32,142 bases of DNA from an uncultured bacterium (GCA_903832855.1 CAILDB010000006.1:1-32142), one strand, 5' to 3'; shown: positions 18,898 through 27,536, counted from the stretch's first letter. Notes: generated by a model from the letters alone, not told the origin. A program made the numbers and translations.

Positions 18898-21573
18898 TCA
18901 AGAGACGGCGACCTCCCTCTCCACAAGAAACCCTCTCCTACCCCTTTTTACATCAAGAGAAATTCCCTTGCCTTTCATATCAATTACAATAGAACCGCCT
19001 TTCATTATGCCTCCGGAAATTATGAGTGATGCAATAGGATTTAAAATTTTATTTTGTATGAGACGCTTGAGAGGTCTAGCACCATACTGTGGATTGTAAC
19101 CTTCCTCAGCAAGATATTCGACGGCTGATTTTGAAACCTCGAGGGTAATTTCTTTTACGGACAATCTTTCGCGAACTTCATCAAGCTGAATATTTACAAT
19201 TTTTTCTATTGCTTCTTTGCTCAAAATATCAAAAATAATTATGTCATCAACTCTGTTGAGAAATTCTGGTCTAAAAAAATCTTTCAAGCTTGCCATCACT
19301 TTTTCTTTTACTTGCACATATTCGTGTTTGTCATCTCGAGAACTTGCAAAACCAAGTTGTTCCATTTTGTCTATGTATTGAGCACCGATATTTGAAGTCA
19401 TTATGATAATTGTATTTTTGAAATTCACCACACGGCCTTTTGAATCCGTAAGTCTCCCACTATCCAGAACCTGCAAAAGTAAATTAAAAACTTCCGGATG
19501 TGCCTTTTCTATTTCATCAAAAAGAACTACAGAATACGGACGGTGCCTTACCATCTCGGTCAAATTTCCTCCTTCTTCATACCCCACATAACCCGGAGGT
19601 GAACCGATGAGTTTGGAAATTGAATGTCTCTCCATCATCTCGGACATATCCACTCTGATGAGCGATTTCTCATCATCAAACAAAAATTCTGTAAGTGCCT
19701 TTGTGAGCTCTGTTTTTCCAACGCCTGTTGGACCAAGAAAAATGAATGAGCCGATAGGTCTATTTGGGTCTGCAATCCCCGCACGAGATCTTTTAACCGT
19801 TTCAGAAATCTTTTTCACAGCATCACTCTGGCCGATAATTCTTTTTTCCAGTTCCTCCTCCATCCTGTTTAATTTATTTGCTTCGCCTTCAAGCATTTTT
19901 GAAATAGGAATTCCCGTCCATCTGGAAACAACATTTGCAATATCTTCCTCGGTAATTTCTTCCTTCAAAATTCTTCTTGAGCCCTGAAGTTTTTTTAATT
20001 TCTTGGATTTTATATCCAAATCCTTTTCAACTTCCGGAATTTTGCCATAGCGAATTTCGGCCACTTTTGAGAGGTCGGCTCGCATTTCTGCGTTGTCTGC
20101 TTCTATTCTGAGACTTTCAAGCTGTTTCTTGTCAGTCTTAATTCCATTGATTGTTTCTTTTTCTGTTTTCCATCTTATCTCTACGTCAGATGTCTTTTCT
20201 TTCAGATCGGCAATTTCTTTTTCTATAACCTTTACTCGAGCTTCTGTCTCTTTTTTCTTGCTTCCGTTTGCTTCTTTTTTCAACGCTTCTTTTTCTATTT
20301 CAAGTCTCATCACCTTTCTGTGCGTTTCTTCGAGAACCGGTGGCATATTTTCCAAAGAAATTTTGAGAGATGAAGACGCTTCATCAATAAGGTCTACCGC
20401 TTTATCCGGCAAAAATCTATCCGCAATATATCTTGCACTCAAATTTACAGCTGACAAAATAGAATTATCTGTAATTCTAACTCCGTGAAAAAGCTCGTAT
20501 TTTTCTTTCAATCCTCGAAGTATCGCGATCGCATCCTCAATGGACGGCTCGCTCACAATCACCGGCTGAAAACGACGCGTCAAGGCAGGGTCTCTCTCAA
20601 TCCTTTGATATTCCTTCAGCGTAGTCGCACCGATAGTTCGAAGTTCGCCTTTTGATAAAGCGGGCTTGAGCATATTTGAGGCATCAAGCGAACCCTCGGC
20701 AGAACCCGCACCAACAATAGTATGCATTTCATCTATAAAAAGAATTATTTTTCCTTCCGACTTTTCTATTTCTTTTATAATTCCTTTCATTCTGTCTTCA
20801 AATTCTCCTCTATATTTTGTACCGGCAATCAAAAGCCCGAGGTCAAGAGAAACTAGTTCCTTGTCTTTCAAAGATTCCGGGACATCACCCACTGCAATGC
20901 GGGTAGCAAGCCCTTCCACAATTGCTGTCTTTCCCACACCAGCTTCACCTATCAAAACCGGATTATTTTTTGTGCGTCTAGAAAGTATTTGAATTACCCT
21001 GGAAATTTCGCTATCTCTGCCGATGACTGGATCCAATTTATTATCCCTCGCCATCTTTGTCAGATTTCTCGTGTATTTTGAAATTGATTTATATTTTTTC
21101 TGGGAATTATCCGTCTGCCAACTTTTGTCCGTCTTAAATTCATTTACAAGTTTTATTACTTCTTCTTTTTCTATTTTAAATTTAAAAAGCAAATCGCGCG
21201 CATTACAAGAAACATTAAAAATCGCAAGGAAAAGATGCTCAGTGGAAATAAAACTATCTTTGAGCTCACCTGCCACTTTTCCGGAACTATCCAGTATCTG
21301 CGCAAGGTCAGGTGTTAGATAAAGCTGATACGAAGATGCCACAGCAGAAGTACTGCCAGTCACTTCAAGTGCGTCAAGAACATTTTCGGTAAGTAGCATT
21401 ATATCCACATCGAGTCTTTCAAGAATTGATGAAACAGGACTGTCTTCTTGCATAATCAAAGAGACAAGCAAATGCAAAGGATTTACATGATTTTGCCCAC
21501 GCTCAATAGCCAGCTCGTGCGCCCTCTTTATCGCCTCTTTGGCCTTTGTTGTAAAATTATTTATTGGTGGCAT
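18898..21573 (-). CDS. clpB: ATP-dependent disaggregase ClpB
   Basis: 891 aa. N-terminal Clp repeat domain (about 1-150), AAA-1 with Walker [10 protein letters not shown] and Walker [10 protein letters not shown], a long middle coiled coil (about 405-530, Lys/Glu-rich) that separates ClpB from ClpA, AAA-2 with GPTGVGKTE and [15 protein letters not shown], and the D2-small domain with [11 protein letters not shown]. ClpB extracts polypeptides from aggregates with DnaK and small heat-shock proteins. No IGF/IGL-type ClpP loop is obvious, which fits ClpB rather than ClpC. TATAAT ends 7 nt before the ATG (leaderless). No CIRCE operator is seen. A small RNA gene is transcribed divergently. Confidence 0.95.
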   Translation of the reverse strand: MPPINNFTTKAKEAIKRAHELAIERGQNHVNPLHLLVSLIMQEDSPVSSILERLDVDIMLLTENVLDALEVTGSTSAVASSYQLYLTPDLAQILDSSGKVAGELKDSFISTEHLFLAIFNVSCNARDLLFKFKIEKEEVIKLVNEFKTDKSWQTDNSQKKYKSISKYTRNLTKMARDNKLDPVIGRDSEISRVIQILSRRTKNNPVLIGEAGVGKTAIVEGLATRIAVGDVPESLKDKELVSLDLGLLIAGTKYRGEFEDRMKGIIKEIEKSEGKIILFIDEMHTIVGAGSAEGSLDASNMLKPALSKGELRTIGATTLKEYQRIERDPALTRRFQPVIVSEPSIEDAIAILRGLKEKYELFHGVRITDNSILSAVNLSARYIADRFLPDKAVDLIDEASSSLKISLENMPPVLEETHRKVMRLEIEKEALKKEANGSKKKETEARVKVIEKEIADLKEKTSDVEIRWKTEKETINGIKTDKKQLESLRIEADNAEMRADLSKVAEIRYGKIPEVEKDLDIKSKKLKKLQGSRRILKEEITEEDIANVVSRWTGIPISKMLEGEANKLNRMEEELEKRIIGQSDAVKKISETVKRSRAGIADPNRPIGSFIFLGPTGVGKTELTKALTEFLFDDEKSLIRVDMSEMMERHSISKLIGSPPGYVGYEEGGNLTEMVRHRPYSVVLFDEIEKAHPEVFNLLLQVLDSGRLTDSKGRVVNFKNTIIIMTSNIGAQYIDKMEQLGFASSRDDKHEYVQVKEKVMASLKDFFRPEFLNRVDDIIIFDILSKEAIEKIVNIQLDEVRERLSVKEITLEVSKSAVEYLAEEGYNPQYGARPLKRLIQNKILNPIASLIISGGIMKGGSIVIDMKGKGISLDVKRGRRGFLVEREVAVS

Positions 21574-21610
21574 TACGGTGATTATAAATCATATCAGCAA
21601 AGAATCAAGC

Positions 21611-21638
21611 TTGACGAAATTTAACCATTTGCTATACT
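21611..21638 (+). promoter_or_regulatory. Promoter of the small RNA divergent from clpB
   Basis: TTGACG (21611-21616), a 16-nt spacer ending in TGC, and TATACT (21633-21638). A start near 21645 is expected. Confidence 0.7.
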
Positions 21639-21644
21639 CTTAAG

Positions 21645-21710
21645 TACACATTGGCCATCCGTGCAAACGGACAGTGCCTCCGAGAAAGCCCGCTTCACGG
21701 CGGGTTTTTG
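21645..21710 (+). ncRNA. Candidate small RNA of about 65 nt
   Basis: Between a strong promoter and a terminator (about 21687-21710, CCCGC/GCGGG with T5) lies one clear hairpin, TCCGT-GCAA-ACGGA, preceded by ACATTGGCCA and followed by CAGTGCCTCCGAG. CATTGGC/GCAGTG-like pairing around the hairpin is possible. No start codon with a Shine-Dalgarno is present. It is divergent from clpB; the role is unknown. Confidence 0.6.
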
Positions 21711-21781
21711 TTTTATCAACTTTAGCAATGGCAAGGACCGTCCTTGATATTTGCTCAATATTTTTTTTAGGATATATTAAT

Positions 21782-22033
21782 TTAGAGAAGAAAAGTAAAA
21801 ACAAATAGAATAATTGAAGCTAATGACAGATACATCCAGATAGAATAATTCTTATTTTTTCTCATTCTAATAATCCATACTATAGAAAATATCGGAGAAA
21901 TTATATAAACAAAAAATAGTGGGTGTGGGTTATCAAATACTAATCCGAATAAAAGGCCATAGTAGGCTATTATTATTTGTATCAATAAAACTATAACTGC
22001 AGATATATATCCCATATTTAAAAAGTATATCAT
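21782..22033 (-). CDS. Small three-helix membrane protein
   Basis: 83 aa, three hydrophobic segments (about 8-32, 38-56 and 65-83) and one basic loop, IRMRKNKNYS. No family recognised. The start is either ATG 22033 (TTAACT 5 nt upstream, leaderless type) or ATG 22015. AT-rich like the housekeeping genes. It stands alone; the repeat block 22078-22143 separates it from the HtrA-like gene. Confidence 0.6.
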   Translation of the reverse strand: MIYFLNMGYISAVIVLLIQIIIAYYGLLFGLVFDNPHPLFFVYIISPIFSIVWIIRMRKNKNYSIWMYLSLASIILFVFTFLL

Positions 22034-22077
22034 TGTTTAGTTAACCAGCAAGGGTGACACTGTGGATAAGAACCACC

Positions 22078-22143
22078 TGATATGGCAAGGTCTGACCTTG
22101 CCATATTGAAAAGATGGATTCCGTTCTTCAACGGAATGACAGA
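22078..22143. repeat. Two small palindromes, one REP-like
   Basis: ATATGGCAAGGTC with GACCTTGCCATAT is a perfect 13-bp palindrome (about 22079-22105). GATTCCGTTCTTCAACGGAAT followed by GACAGAG (about 22117-22143) is a member of the GGATCC...GTCAT repeat class. Both lie 3' of the HtrA-like gene and could terminate it. Confidence 0.5.
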
Positions 22144-22168
22144 GAAGCTGGAATTACATTCAAAAATG

Positions 22169-23008
22169 TCATTTTTTTAGGGCAGAAATAGCGGTTTTTA
22201 CAAAACTGGTTGGAGCAAAAAGATTGGTGAGATCGTTTGAAGGAATGACGGTTTTGATACCGACTAGGTCGCCGGAAAGATTGAAAATTGGGCTACCAGC
22301 GAGAAGACTACCAGAAGAAAAATTGGTTTGAATGTAGGAGACAGGATTGTCGGAAGGTGTGGAAGTGCTAGTCGTATCGGAATTGTCCACTCCAAGACTT
22401 GAAACGATACCTACAGAAACAGTATTTTTTGATTGCCCGCCAACAAGGATGACTGTCTGACCAAGCTGTACATCTTCTGAACCTAAAGTGAATTTGGATA
22501 ATTTTGTACTTGTGGCAAGATCGCTAACTTTAAATAAAGCGACAGGATTTGAAGAGGAAGAATATGCGAGATCCAAAGTATGCATTTTGCCGTCGGATAA
22601 AGTAGCGAGATATTTTCCACCGTTAATTACAAAATTATTATCTGTTGCAATAATTCCATCATTTGAGACTAAAGCTCCTAGGCCAAGAAAAGCATTATAA
22701 TTTTGTGCATCTGTATCGGAAGTTTTAATAATATATAATCTGACTACATTAGATTTATTTTTATCTACTGCTTCTACTGTACGATCACCTTCAGTGACTA
22801 CAACTGTCTCTATAGTCCTCGTGGTGGTAGCTGCTGGAGCCGACACAACTGTCTGAATAGTTTTTTCTACAACTCTGTTTATGGTTTGAATTGCTGTCTG
22901 AGGTGCTTGATTCATAAGAGCCACGGTAACAATACCCGTCGCGATAGAAGTAATGAAGCTTACAAGAAGTGTAAGCAAAACGATTTGTTGTTTATTTAAA
23001 TTTTCCAC
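22169..23008 (-). CDS. Membrane-anchored HtrA/trypsin-like protein lacking the catalytic triad
   Basis: 279 aa. An N-terminal signal anchor (about 9-30) and a Thr/Val-rich linker precede a chymotrypsin-fold domain (about 85-277). Alignment by eye to HtrA: the TNxHV site reads TDNNFV (His lost), DLAxLK reads PVALFK (Asp lost), and GNSGGP reads LLAGSP (Ser to Ala). SPIFNLSGDLVGIKT keeps the family fold signature. The protein is therefore probably a binding or scaffold protein at the cell surface, not a protease. No PDZ domain is present. It follows nifS by 7 nt and is likely cotranscribed with it. Confidence 0.75.
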   Translation of the reverse strand: MENLNKQQIVLLTLLVSFITSIATGIVTVALMNQAPQTAIQTINRVVEKTIQTVVSAPAATTTRTIETVVVTEGDRTVEAVDKNKSNVVRLYIIKTSDTDAQNYNAFLGLGALVSNDGIIATDNNFVINGGKYLATLSDGKMHTLDLAYSSSSNPVALFKVSDLATSTKLSKFTLGSEDVQLGQTVILVGGQSKNTVSVGIVSSLGVDNSDTTSTSTPSDNPVSYIQTNFSSGSLLAGSPIFNLSGDLVGIKTVIPSNDLTNLFAPTSFVKTAISALKK

Positions 23009-23015
23009 ACAAGTA

Positions 23016-24239
23016 TTATATCAACTTTTGCAAAGACTTCAATAGTTTTTTAATATCACTTGATTTAGTGCTTCTGCCGAGAGAAAAACGCAGGGAACCT
23101 TCAGCTCTTTTGGATATCTCCTCTTTTGTGGCATCACTTTTTGAAGCAATGATTTTCACTACACGAGAAGAACCGAGGTCGGACTCGCAAGCACTAGCTG
23201 AGGAGCAAATAATTCCTTCTTCATCAAGTTGCAAGACCATAAATTCTCCTGATTTTCCGGGGATTGAAATGTTGATATTGTTTGGGAGGCGGTTTGAGAG
23301 AGGGCCGTTTATAATGGCGGAGGGGACGAATTTTTTGAGCTGCTCAAAAAATTCGTCTTTCAGCTTCCCCACTCTTTTCGCTTCTTTTGTTGTCGCCAAG
23401 GAGAGACCTTTTTTCAGATTTAAGGTCTCACCTTTGCGACAAATTTCAATTGCTTTTGCAAATCCAGCTATCAATGCCACATTTTCTGTCCCGGCTCTCA
23501 TTCCATTTTCTTGTCCTCCACCAAAAATCATAGGCTTTATTTGAATTCCGTCTTTTACAAAAAGCGCACCGACACCTTTTGGCCCGTACATTTTCTGTGC
23601 ATCAAGTGTGACCAAGTCTACCCCAAGCTCCTCTACATTCATATTTAAATATTGCCCTGCCTGACTTGCATCGATATGAAAATACGGATATCTGTTTTGA
23701 ATTCCCAATCCTTTTCTCGCGTGACGAATTTCTTTTGCAATTTCTCTGACTAACTGAACTGTACCGATTTCACTATTTGCATATCCGACAGTCACAAGCG
23801 CTGTATTTTTATTTATTATTTTTCTCAAATTCCTTGGCTCAACAAGTCCCTCGGGAGAAACAGAAAGATATTTTATCTTCACACCTCTTTTCTCCAATTC
23901 TTTCAAACATTCCAAAACAGAACTATGTTCTATTTCTGTTGTTATGATTTCTATTTCCTCTGGTTTTCTTCCATCATCAATCAGCTTCTGCACAGTTCCA
24001 AAAATTGCCAAATTATTTGCCTCGGTTCCTCCTGATGTGAAAATAATTTCTTTACTACGAGCATTCAAAAAACCCGCAACAACTTTCCTCGCATCTTCAA
24101 CAGCATTTTTCGCTTTCACACCAAAACTATGTATGGAACTTGGATTTCCAAAATCATTCAAAAACCACGGCTTCATTGCCTCAAAAACTTTCTTATCTGT
24201 GGGCGTGGTTGCCGAATTGTCTAAAAAAATCTTGACCAT
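23016..24239 (-). CDS. Cysteine desulfurase (IscS/NifS family)
   Basis: 407 aa. A PLP enzyme that releases sulfur from cysteine for tRNA thiolation or Fe-S clusters. Landmarks: LDNSATTP, FTSGGTEANN, the HSS in IEHSSVLE, FHIDASQAGQ, the PLP lysine in LDAQKMYGPKGVG, RAGTEN, and the loop Cys in IICSSASACESD. No iscU, sufBC or mnmA is next to it. A charged insertion (KKGLSLATTKEAKRVG) around residue 290 is unusual. The rSAM enzyme here needs Fe-S clusters, so this enzyme could serve it (inference). A TTAGAT box lies 8 nt upstream. The HtrA-like gene follows after 7 nt. Confidence 0.92.
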   Translation of the reverse strand: MVKIFLDNSATTPTDKKVFEAMKPWFLNDFGNPSSIHSFGVKAKNAVEDARKVVAGFLNARSKEIIFTSGGTEANNLAIFGTVQKLIDDGRKPEEIEIITTEIEHSSVLECLKELEKRGVKIKYLSVSPEGLVEPRNLRKIINKNTALVTVGYANSEIGTVQLVREIAKEIRHARKGLGIQNRYPYFHIDASQAGQYLNMNVEELGVDLVTLDAQKMYGPKGVGALFVKDGIQIKPMIFGGGQENGMRAGTENVALIAGFAKAIEICRKGETLNLKKGLSLATTKEAKRVGKLKDEFFEQLKKFVPSAIINGPLSNRLPNNINISIPGKSGEFMVLQLDEEGIICSSASACESDLGSSRVVKIIASKSDATKEEISKRAEGSLRFSLGRSTKSSDIKKLLKSLQKLI

Positions 24240-24296
24240 GATTAAGAATCTAACATTTTTTGCAAAATATTAAAAGTGTAGTATAATCTAACAATT

Positions 24297-24758
24297 ATGG
24301 TATTAAACGATTACATTCTAATAGGTGCCCTTGCTGTTGCACTGATTTCTCTACTTTGGGCTATCAGACTTGAAATAAAACTTCGAAAAATTCTGGGACA
24401 AAAAGGCACAAATCTAGATGAGGCAATTATTTCTATGAAAAAGGACACTGAGCACCTAAAAAACTTCGCCAGAAAATCCGCAGAAAATTTTGGTGTGATT
24501 TCTAAAAAATTAAGAAAGACAATTTCAGGCGTTGAGACAATTAGATTCAATCCATTCAAAGGCACTGGTGCTGGAAACAACCAAAGTTTCGCCACGGCAT
24601 TTGTAAATGAAGATGGAGACGGGGCAATCGTCTCAAGTTTGTATTCCAGAGAGCATGTCAGCATTTTTAGCAAACCAATCAAAAATATGAAGTCAGAATA
24701 TGAATTAACCGCCGAAGAAAAGGAGGCCTTGCAAAAAGCCAAAGAAAGCATAAAGTAA
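24297..24758 (+). CDS. DUF4446 family protein
   Basis: 153 aa. An N-terminal helix (about 6-24) anchors it in the membrane. A charged coiled-coil stretch follows, then the DUF4446 core: IRFNPFKGTGAGNNQSFATAF, GDGAIVSSLYSREHVSIFSKPI, and the closing YELTAEEKEALQKA. The function of the family is unknown; it is common in Gram-positives and Patescibacteria. TATAAT ends 9 nt before the ATG. infB follows after 38 nt on the same strand and is probably cotranscribed. Confidence 0.88.
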   Translation: MVLNDYILIGALAVALISLLWAIRLEIKLRKILGQKGTNLDEAIISMKKDTEHLKNFARKSAENFGVISKKLRKTISGVETIRFNPFKGTGAGNNQSFATAFVNEDGDGAIVSSLYSREHVSIFSKPIKNMKSEYELTAEEKEALQKAKESIK

Positions 24759-24796
24759 CAAAGTGAAACAGACATTCACACATTTTAATACAAGTC

Positions 24797-26287
24797 ATGA
24801 TTACCAAGGACAACAAAGGCATATTGGAGCGTCCACCCGTTATTTGCATAATGGGGCATATTGATCATGGTAAATCGACTCTTTTAGATTACATTAGAAA
24901 AACAAACATTGTTGACACAGAAGTTGGCGGAATTACTCAAAGACTCTCTGCATATGAGGTAGTTCACAATAATAAAAAAATAACTTTCTTAGATACTCCC
25001 GGCCACGAGGCTTTTGGTGCGATGCGCTCTCGCGGAGTAAATGTCGCGGATATTGCTGTGCTTGTAGTCTCTGCAGAAGAAGGTGTCAAAAAGCAAACTC
25101 TTGAAGCTTACAAAAATATTAAAGATAGTGGTGTCCCATATATTGTCGCAATAAATAAAATTGACCGCCCAGACGCCAATGTAGAAAAAACAAAAAATAG
25201 TTTGGTTGAAAATGAAATTTATATTGAAGGATACGGAGGTTCTGTCCCCTGCCTTCTTATTTCTGCAAAGACCGGTCAGGGTGTAAATGAACTTTTGGAT
25301 ATGATGCTTCTCCTCGCCGAAATTCAAGAACTCAAAGGTGACACAAATAAAGATGCCGAAGGTGCTGTAATAGAATCTTTTCTTGACCAGAAAAAAGGTA
25401 TCACCGCCACACTTGTCATTAAAGATGGAAAAATAAAAAGTGGAATGTATGTAGCTTGTGGATGTAGCATTGCCCCAACAAGAATGATGGAAGATTTTTT
25501 GGGCAAAAAAATTACAGAAGCCACTTTCTCATCCCCTATAAAAATAATCGGCTTTGATAAACTTCCTGAAGTTGGAAGCGATTTCAAGATTTTTGAAGAT
25601 AAAAAAGATGCCGAGGAATATTGCTTGATGCAACAAAAAGCTTGTAACAAATTTGAGAAATGTAATGTAGAGGAAGAAAATGAAGGCCACATAAATGTAA
25701 TAATTAAGGCCGAGGTTTCGGGAACATTGGACGCCATCAGTCACGAAATTAAAAAAATAAAAAATGACAAGGTCAAAGTTCGTGTGGTTAGCTCCGGAAT
25801 TGGAGATATTTCAGAAAGTGATGTAAAGACGGCTTCAGCTAAGAAAGGTGCCGTAATACTTGGCTTTGATGTGAAAGTGGCACCAACCGCCGTGAACCTT
25901 GCCGACAGAGACAATATCCCAATAAAAATATTTAACATAATTTACAAACTCACAGAATATCTCGAAGAAGAAATTAAACTTAGGACTCCAAAAGAAAAAG
26001 TTGAGGAAATCACCGCAAAAGTAAAAGTCCTAAAGATTTTTGGAACAGTAAAAGACAAGCATGTCTTCGGTGCAAGAGTTGAAATGGGTGAATTATCGCT
26101 CGGAGATGAAGTAAAAATAATGCGAAGAGAAGAAGATATCGGTAGAGGAAAAATAAAAAACTTACAAAAAGATAAGAAAGAAGTAAAAGAAGTTACAGAA
26201 GGTATGGAATTTGGTTGTCAGATACAAAGCGTTATTCCACCGGCACCAGGAGATAAACTGGAAGTATTTAAAATTGTTGAAAAATGA
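24797..26287 (+). CDS. infB: Translation initiation factor IF-2, minimal form
   Basis: 496 aa against 700-900 in most bacteria: the N-terminal extension is missing and the protein begins just before the G domain. G1 is [10 protein letters not shown]3 DTPGHEAF, G4 NKID. Switch I reads [12 protein letters not shown] where most IF-2 have GGITQHIGA, a notable change. Domains II, III and IV follow, with the fMet-tRNA-binding C2 domain at the end (VKVLKIFG...GREVEMG-like IF-2 C-terminus with [11 protein letters not shown]). IF-2 brings initiator tRNA to the ribosome. rbfA and the tRNA cluster follow on the same strand. Confidence 0.94.
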   Translation: MITKDNKGILERPPVICIMGHIDHGKSTLLDYIRKTNIVDTEVGGITQRLSAYEVVHNNKKITFLDTPGHEAFGAMRSRGVNVADIAVLVVSAEEGVKKQTLEAYKNIKDSGVPYIVAINKIDRPDANVEKTKNSLVENEIYIEGYGGSVPCLLISAKTGQGVNELLDMMLLLAEIQELKGDTNKDAEGAVIESFLDQKKGITATLVIKDGKIKSGMYVACGCSIAPTRMMEDFLGKKITEATFSSPIKIIGFDKLPEVGSDFKIFEDKKDAEEYCLMQQKACNKFEKCNVEEENEGHINVIIKAEVSGTLDAISHEIKKIKNDKVKVRVVSSGIGDISESDVKTASAKKGAVILGFDVKVAPTAVNLADRDNIPIKIFNIIYKLTEYLEEEIKLRTPKEKVEEITAKVKVLKIFGTVKDKHVFGARVEMGELSLGDEVKIMRREEDIGRGKIKNLQKDKKEVKEVTEGMEFGCQIQSVIPPAPGDKLEVFKIVEK

Positions 26288-26297
26288 CAATTCTGAT

Positions 26298-26325
26298 TGT
26301 CATCCCCGCGAAGGCGGGGATCCAG
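26298..26325. repeat. REP-like palindrome between infB and rbfA
   Basis: GTCATCCCCGCGAAGGCGGGGATCC is a unit of the class also seen inside alr (about 18177-18200), at 14770-14797 and at 22117-22143. It lies in the 50-nt infB-rbfA gap without separating the genes. Confidence 0.75.
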
Positions 26326-26337
26326 TAAAAAAATATT

Positions 26338-26670
26338 ATGGACAACAAAGAAGAAAAAATAAGTAATCAAATAAAAGAGCTCGCCGCAAAGTTTATTCAA
26401 AGAGAATCAAACGGCCTTTCGCTTATTACCATTACCAATTCACAGGTTTCAAAAGACGGAAAATATGTTACTATACTTTTTACGGTCTTACCCGAGGACA
26501 AAGAGTCAGATGCTTTGGACTTTACGAAAAGGAAAAGATCGGAATTTAGAGATTTTGTAAAATCAGAATTAAGACTCGGAAGAATTCCAACTTTTGATTT
26601 TGAGATAGACTACGGCGAAAAACACCGACAAAAGATAGACAAAATTTCTATAGAAAGTAACAAGGCCTAG
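26338..26670 (+). CDS. rbfA: Ribosome-binding factor A
   Basis: 110 aa with a single KH-type fold. It shows the family pattern: a helical start ISNQIKELAAKFIQRES, the strands LSLITITNSQVSKDGKYVTILFTVL, and FVKSELRLGRIPTFDFEIDYG near the end. RbfA helps 16S rRNA 5' end maturation and 30S assembly in the cold. The stop codon TAG (26668-26670) lies inside the first seven bases of tRNA-Cys, so mRNA and tRNA overlap by 7 nt and tRNA 5' processing would trim the rbfA message. Confidence 0.88.
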   Translation: MDNKEEKISNQIKELAAKFIQRESNGLSLITITNSQVSKDGKYVTILFTVLPEDKESDALDFTKRKRSEFRDFVKSELRLGRIPTFDFEIDYGEKHRQKIDKISIESNKA

Positions 26671-26735
26671 TTGCTAAGTGGTAAAGCGACGGTCTGCAAA
26701 ACCGTTATGCGGCAGTTCGATTCTGCCCTAGGCCT
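26664..26735 (+). tRNA. tRNA-Cys (GCA anticodon)
   Basis: Acceptor GGCCTAG/CTAGGCC with U73, the discriminator expected for tRNA-Cys. Anticodon stem ACGGT/ACCGT with loop CTGCAAA. The 5' seven bases overlap the end of rbfA. Confidence 0.95.
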
Positions 26736-26771
26736 CACTAAAACAATAGATTGTTTTAGATAAAATAAAAT

Positions 26772-26855
26772 GCCCGAGTGCTGAAATCGGTAGACAGCCC
26801 TGACTTAAAATCAGGTGGTCGTAAGGCCGTGTGGGTTCGATTCCCACCTCGGGCA
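26772..26855 (+). tRNA. tRNA-Leu (TAA anticodon)
   Basis: Acceptor GCCCGAG/CTCGGGC with A73, anticodon stem CCTGA/TCAGG with loop CTTAAAA, a long variable arm (TGGTCGTAAGGCCGT), T-arm GTGGG/CCCAC. Unlike many bacteria with introns here, this tRNA-Leu(UAA) is uninterrupted. Confidence 0.95.
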
Positions 26856-26891
26856 CAAAGGTGATTGATACGGTTTTGAAAATTAAATAAT

Positions 26892-26964
26892 GCGTCCATA
26901 GCTCAGCTGGTAGAGCAGGTCCCTCTTAAGGACAAGGTCGTAGGTTCGAGCCCTACTGGACGCA
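26892..26964 (+). tRNA. tRNA-Lys (CTT anticodon)
   Basis: Acceptor GCGTCCA/TGGACGC with A73, D-stem GCTC/GAGC, anticodon loop CTCTTAA (CTT at 34-36) on a stem GGTCC/GGACA with one mismatch, T-stem GTAGG/CCTAC. Confidence 0.92.
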
Positions 26965-26965
26965 C

Positions 26966-27202
26966 AGTGCTGTTTCCTTGAGGATAGACGTATCCTCAAG
27001 GAGACCTACCGCGGGAAGTGATGACATGAGCAGGGAAAATTATGTCATTAACTCCGCGTCCGAAGCACTTTTATTGCTGCACATCTGGTGACCCCAGATT
27101 AAGGTATGCGCTAGACACGTGACGCATGCAAATAGCGAAGAGGATACGGGTAATTCCGTATTAGCGGTATGGAGTCAGATCCCTGTCTGATTCCATTCTT
27201 TT
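26966..27202 (+). ncRNA. Candidate multi-domain structured RNA between tRNA-Lys and tRNA-Leu
   Basis: Domain 1 (26966-27069): AGTGCT/AGCACT closes two arms, the perfect 12-bp hairpin TCCTTGAGGATA-GACG-TATCCTCAAGGA and CGCGG/CCGCG enclosing ATGACAT/ATGTCAT; TTTTATT follows. Domain 2 (about 27080-27202): ATCTGG-TGAC-CCAGAT, TATGCG/CGCATG, ATACGG-GTAATT-CCGTAT, and a terminal 11-bp stem ATGGAGTCAGA/TCTGATTCCAT with TCTTTT. There is no ORF. No RNase P, tmRNA, SRP or 6S core is visible. It could be one RNA or two. It abuts tRNA-Lys, so it may be part of the tRNA transcript. Confidence 0.55.
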
Positions 27203-27203
27203 C

Positions 27204-27284
27204 GGGCGAGTGGTGAAATGGTAGACACGCATGCCTTAGGAGCATGTCCCGCAAGGGATGGAGGTTCAAGTCCTCTCTCGCCCA
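27204..27284 (+). tRNA. tRNA-Leu (TAG anticodon)
   Basis: Acceptor GGGCGAG/CTCGCCC with A73, anticodon stem CATGC/GCATG with loop CTTAGGA, variable arm GTCCCGCAAGGGAT, T-arm GGAGG/CCTCT around TTCAAGT. It starts 2 nt after the terminator-like stem of the upstream RNA. Confidence 0.95.
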
Positions 27285-27297
27285 CTGAAAAACTTAA

Positions 27298-27332
27298 ACA
27301 AAATGCGATTGAGCATTTTGTTTTTTGTTTTT
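27298..27332 (+). terminator. Terminator of the tRNA cluster
   Basis: ACAAAATGC, loop GATTGA, GCATTTTGT followed by TTTTTGTTTTT. It lies 13 nt after tRNA-Leu(TAG). Confidence 0.8.
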
Positions 27333-27335
27333 GGA

Positions 27336-27460
27336 GCGAGAGAGGACTTGAAAGACGGAAGCAAATTTTTCAGCAGAAAAATTTGCTGAGTCGGGGTCGC
27401 GGAAATTTGCGAGTGGCGACGAGAAAATTATCTGTGACCAAGTCCTCTCCCCTCGCCCAC
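27336..27460 (+). repeat. tRNA-Leu-derived repeat block with palindromic module
   Basis: GCGAGAGAGGACTTGAA (27336-27352) is an exact 17-nt inverted copy of the tRNA-Leu(TAG) T-arm/acceptor (27265-27281). AAGTCCTCTCCCCTCGCCCAC (27440-27460) is a direct copy with 2 extra bases. Between them lie the GCAAATTTTTCAGCAGAAAAATTTGC hairpin (27361-27386), CGGGGTCGCGG and TGTGACC. The layout parallels the blocks after tRNA-Phe and tRNA-Tyr. Confidence 0.65.
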
Positions 27461-27507
27461 AAAATTCCCTTATTTATAGCCATATATTAGCAGATGGTCT
27501 TTTTTGC

Positions 27508-27536
27508 TTGACTTTTAGAGTGAAAGGTGCTATCAT
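27508..27536 (+). promoter_or_regulatory. Promoter of the 54-aa membrane protein gene
   Basis: TTGACT (27508-27513), 17 nt ending in TGC, TATCAT (27531-27536). The expected start near 27544 leaves a leader of about 52 nt with a Shine-Dalgarno. Confidence 0.8.

Noticed and set aside
26966-27202. RNase P RNA, tmRNA, SRP or 6S RNA
   Set aside because: None of the conserved core sequences (GAGGAAAGUCC, a tRNA-like end with tag ORF, or a GGAAGGAAGCAGCC-type loop) is present in this or the other candidate RNAs.
27265-27460. Integrated element bounded by tRNA-Leu att repeats
   Set aside because: The direct copies are only about 170 bp apart, imperfect, and enclose only repeat modules with no integrase; a repeat-propagation explanation is simpler.
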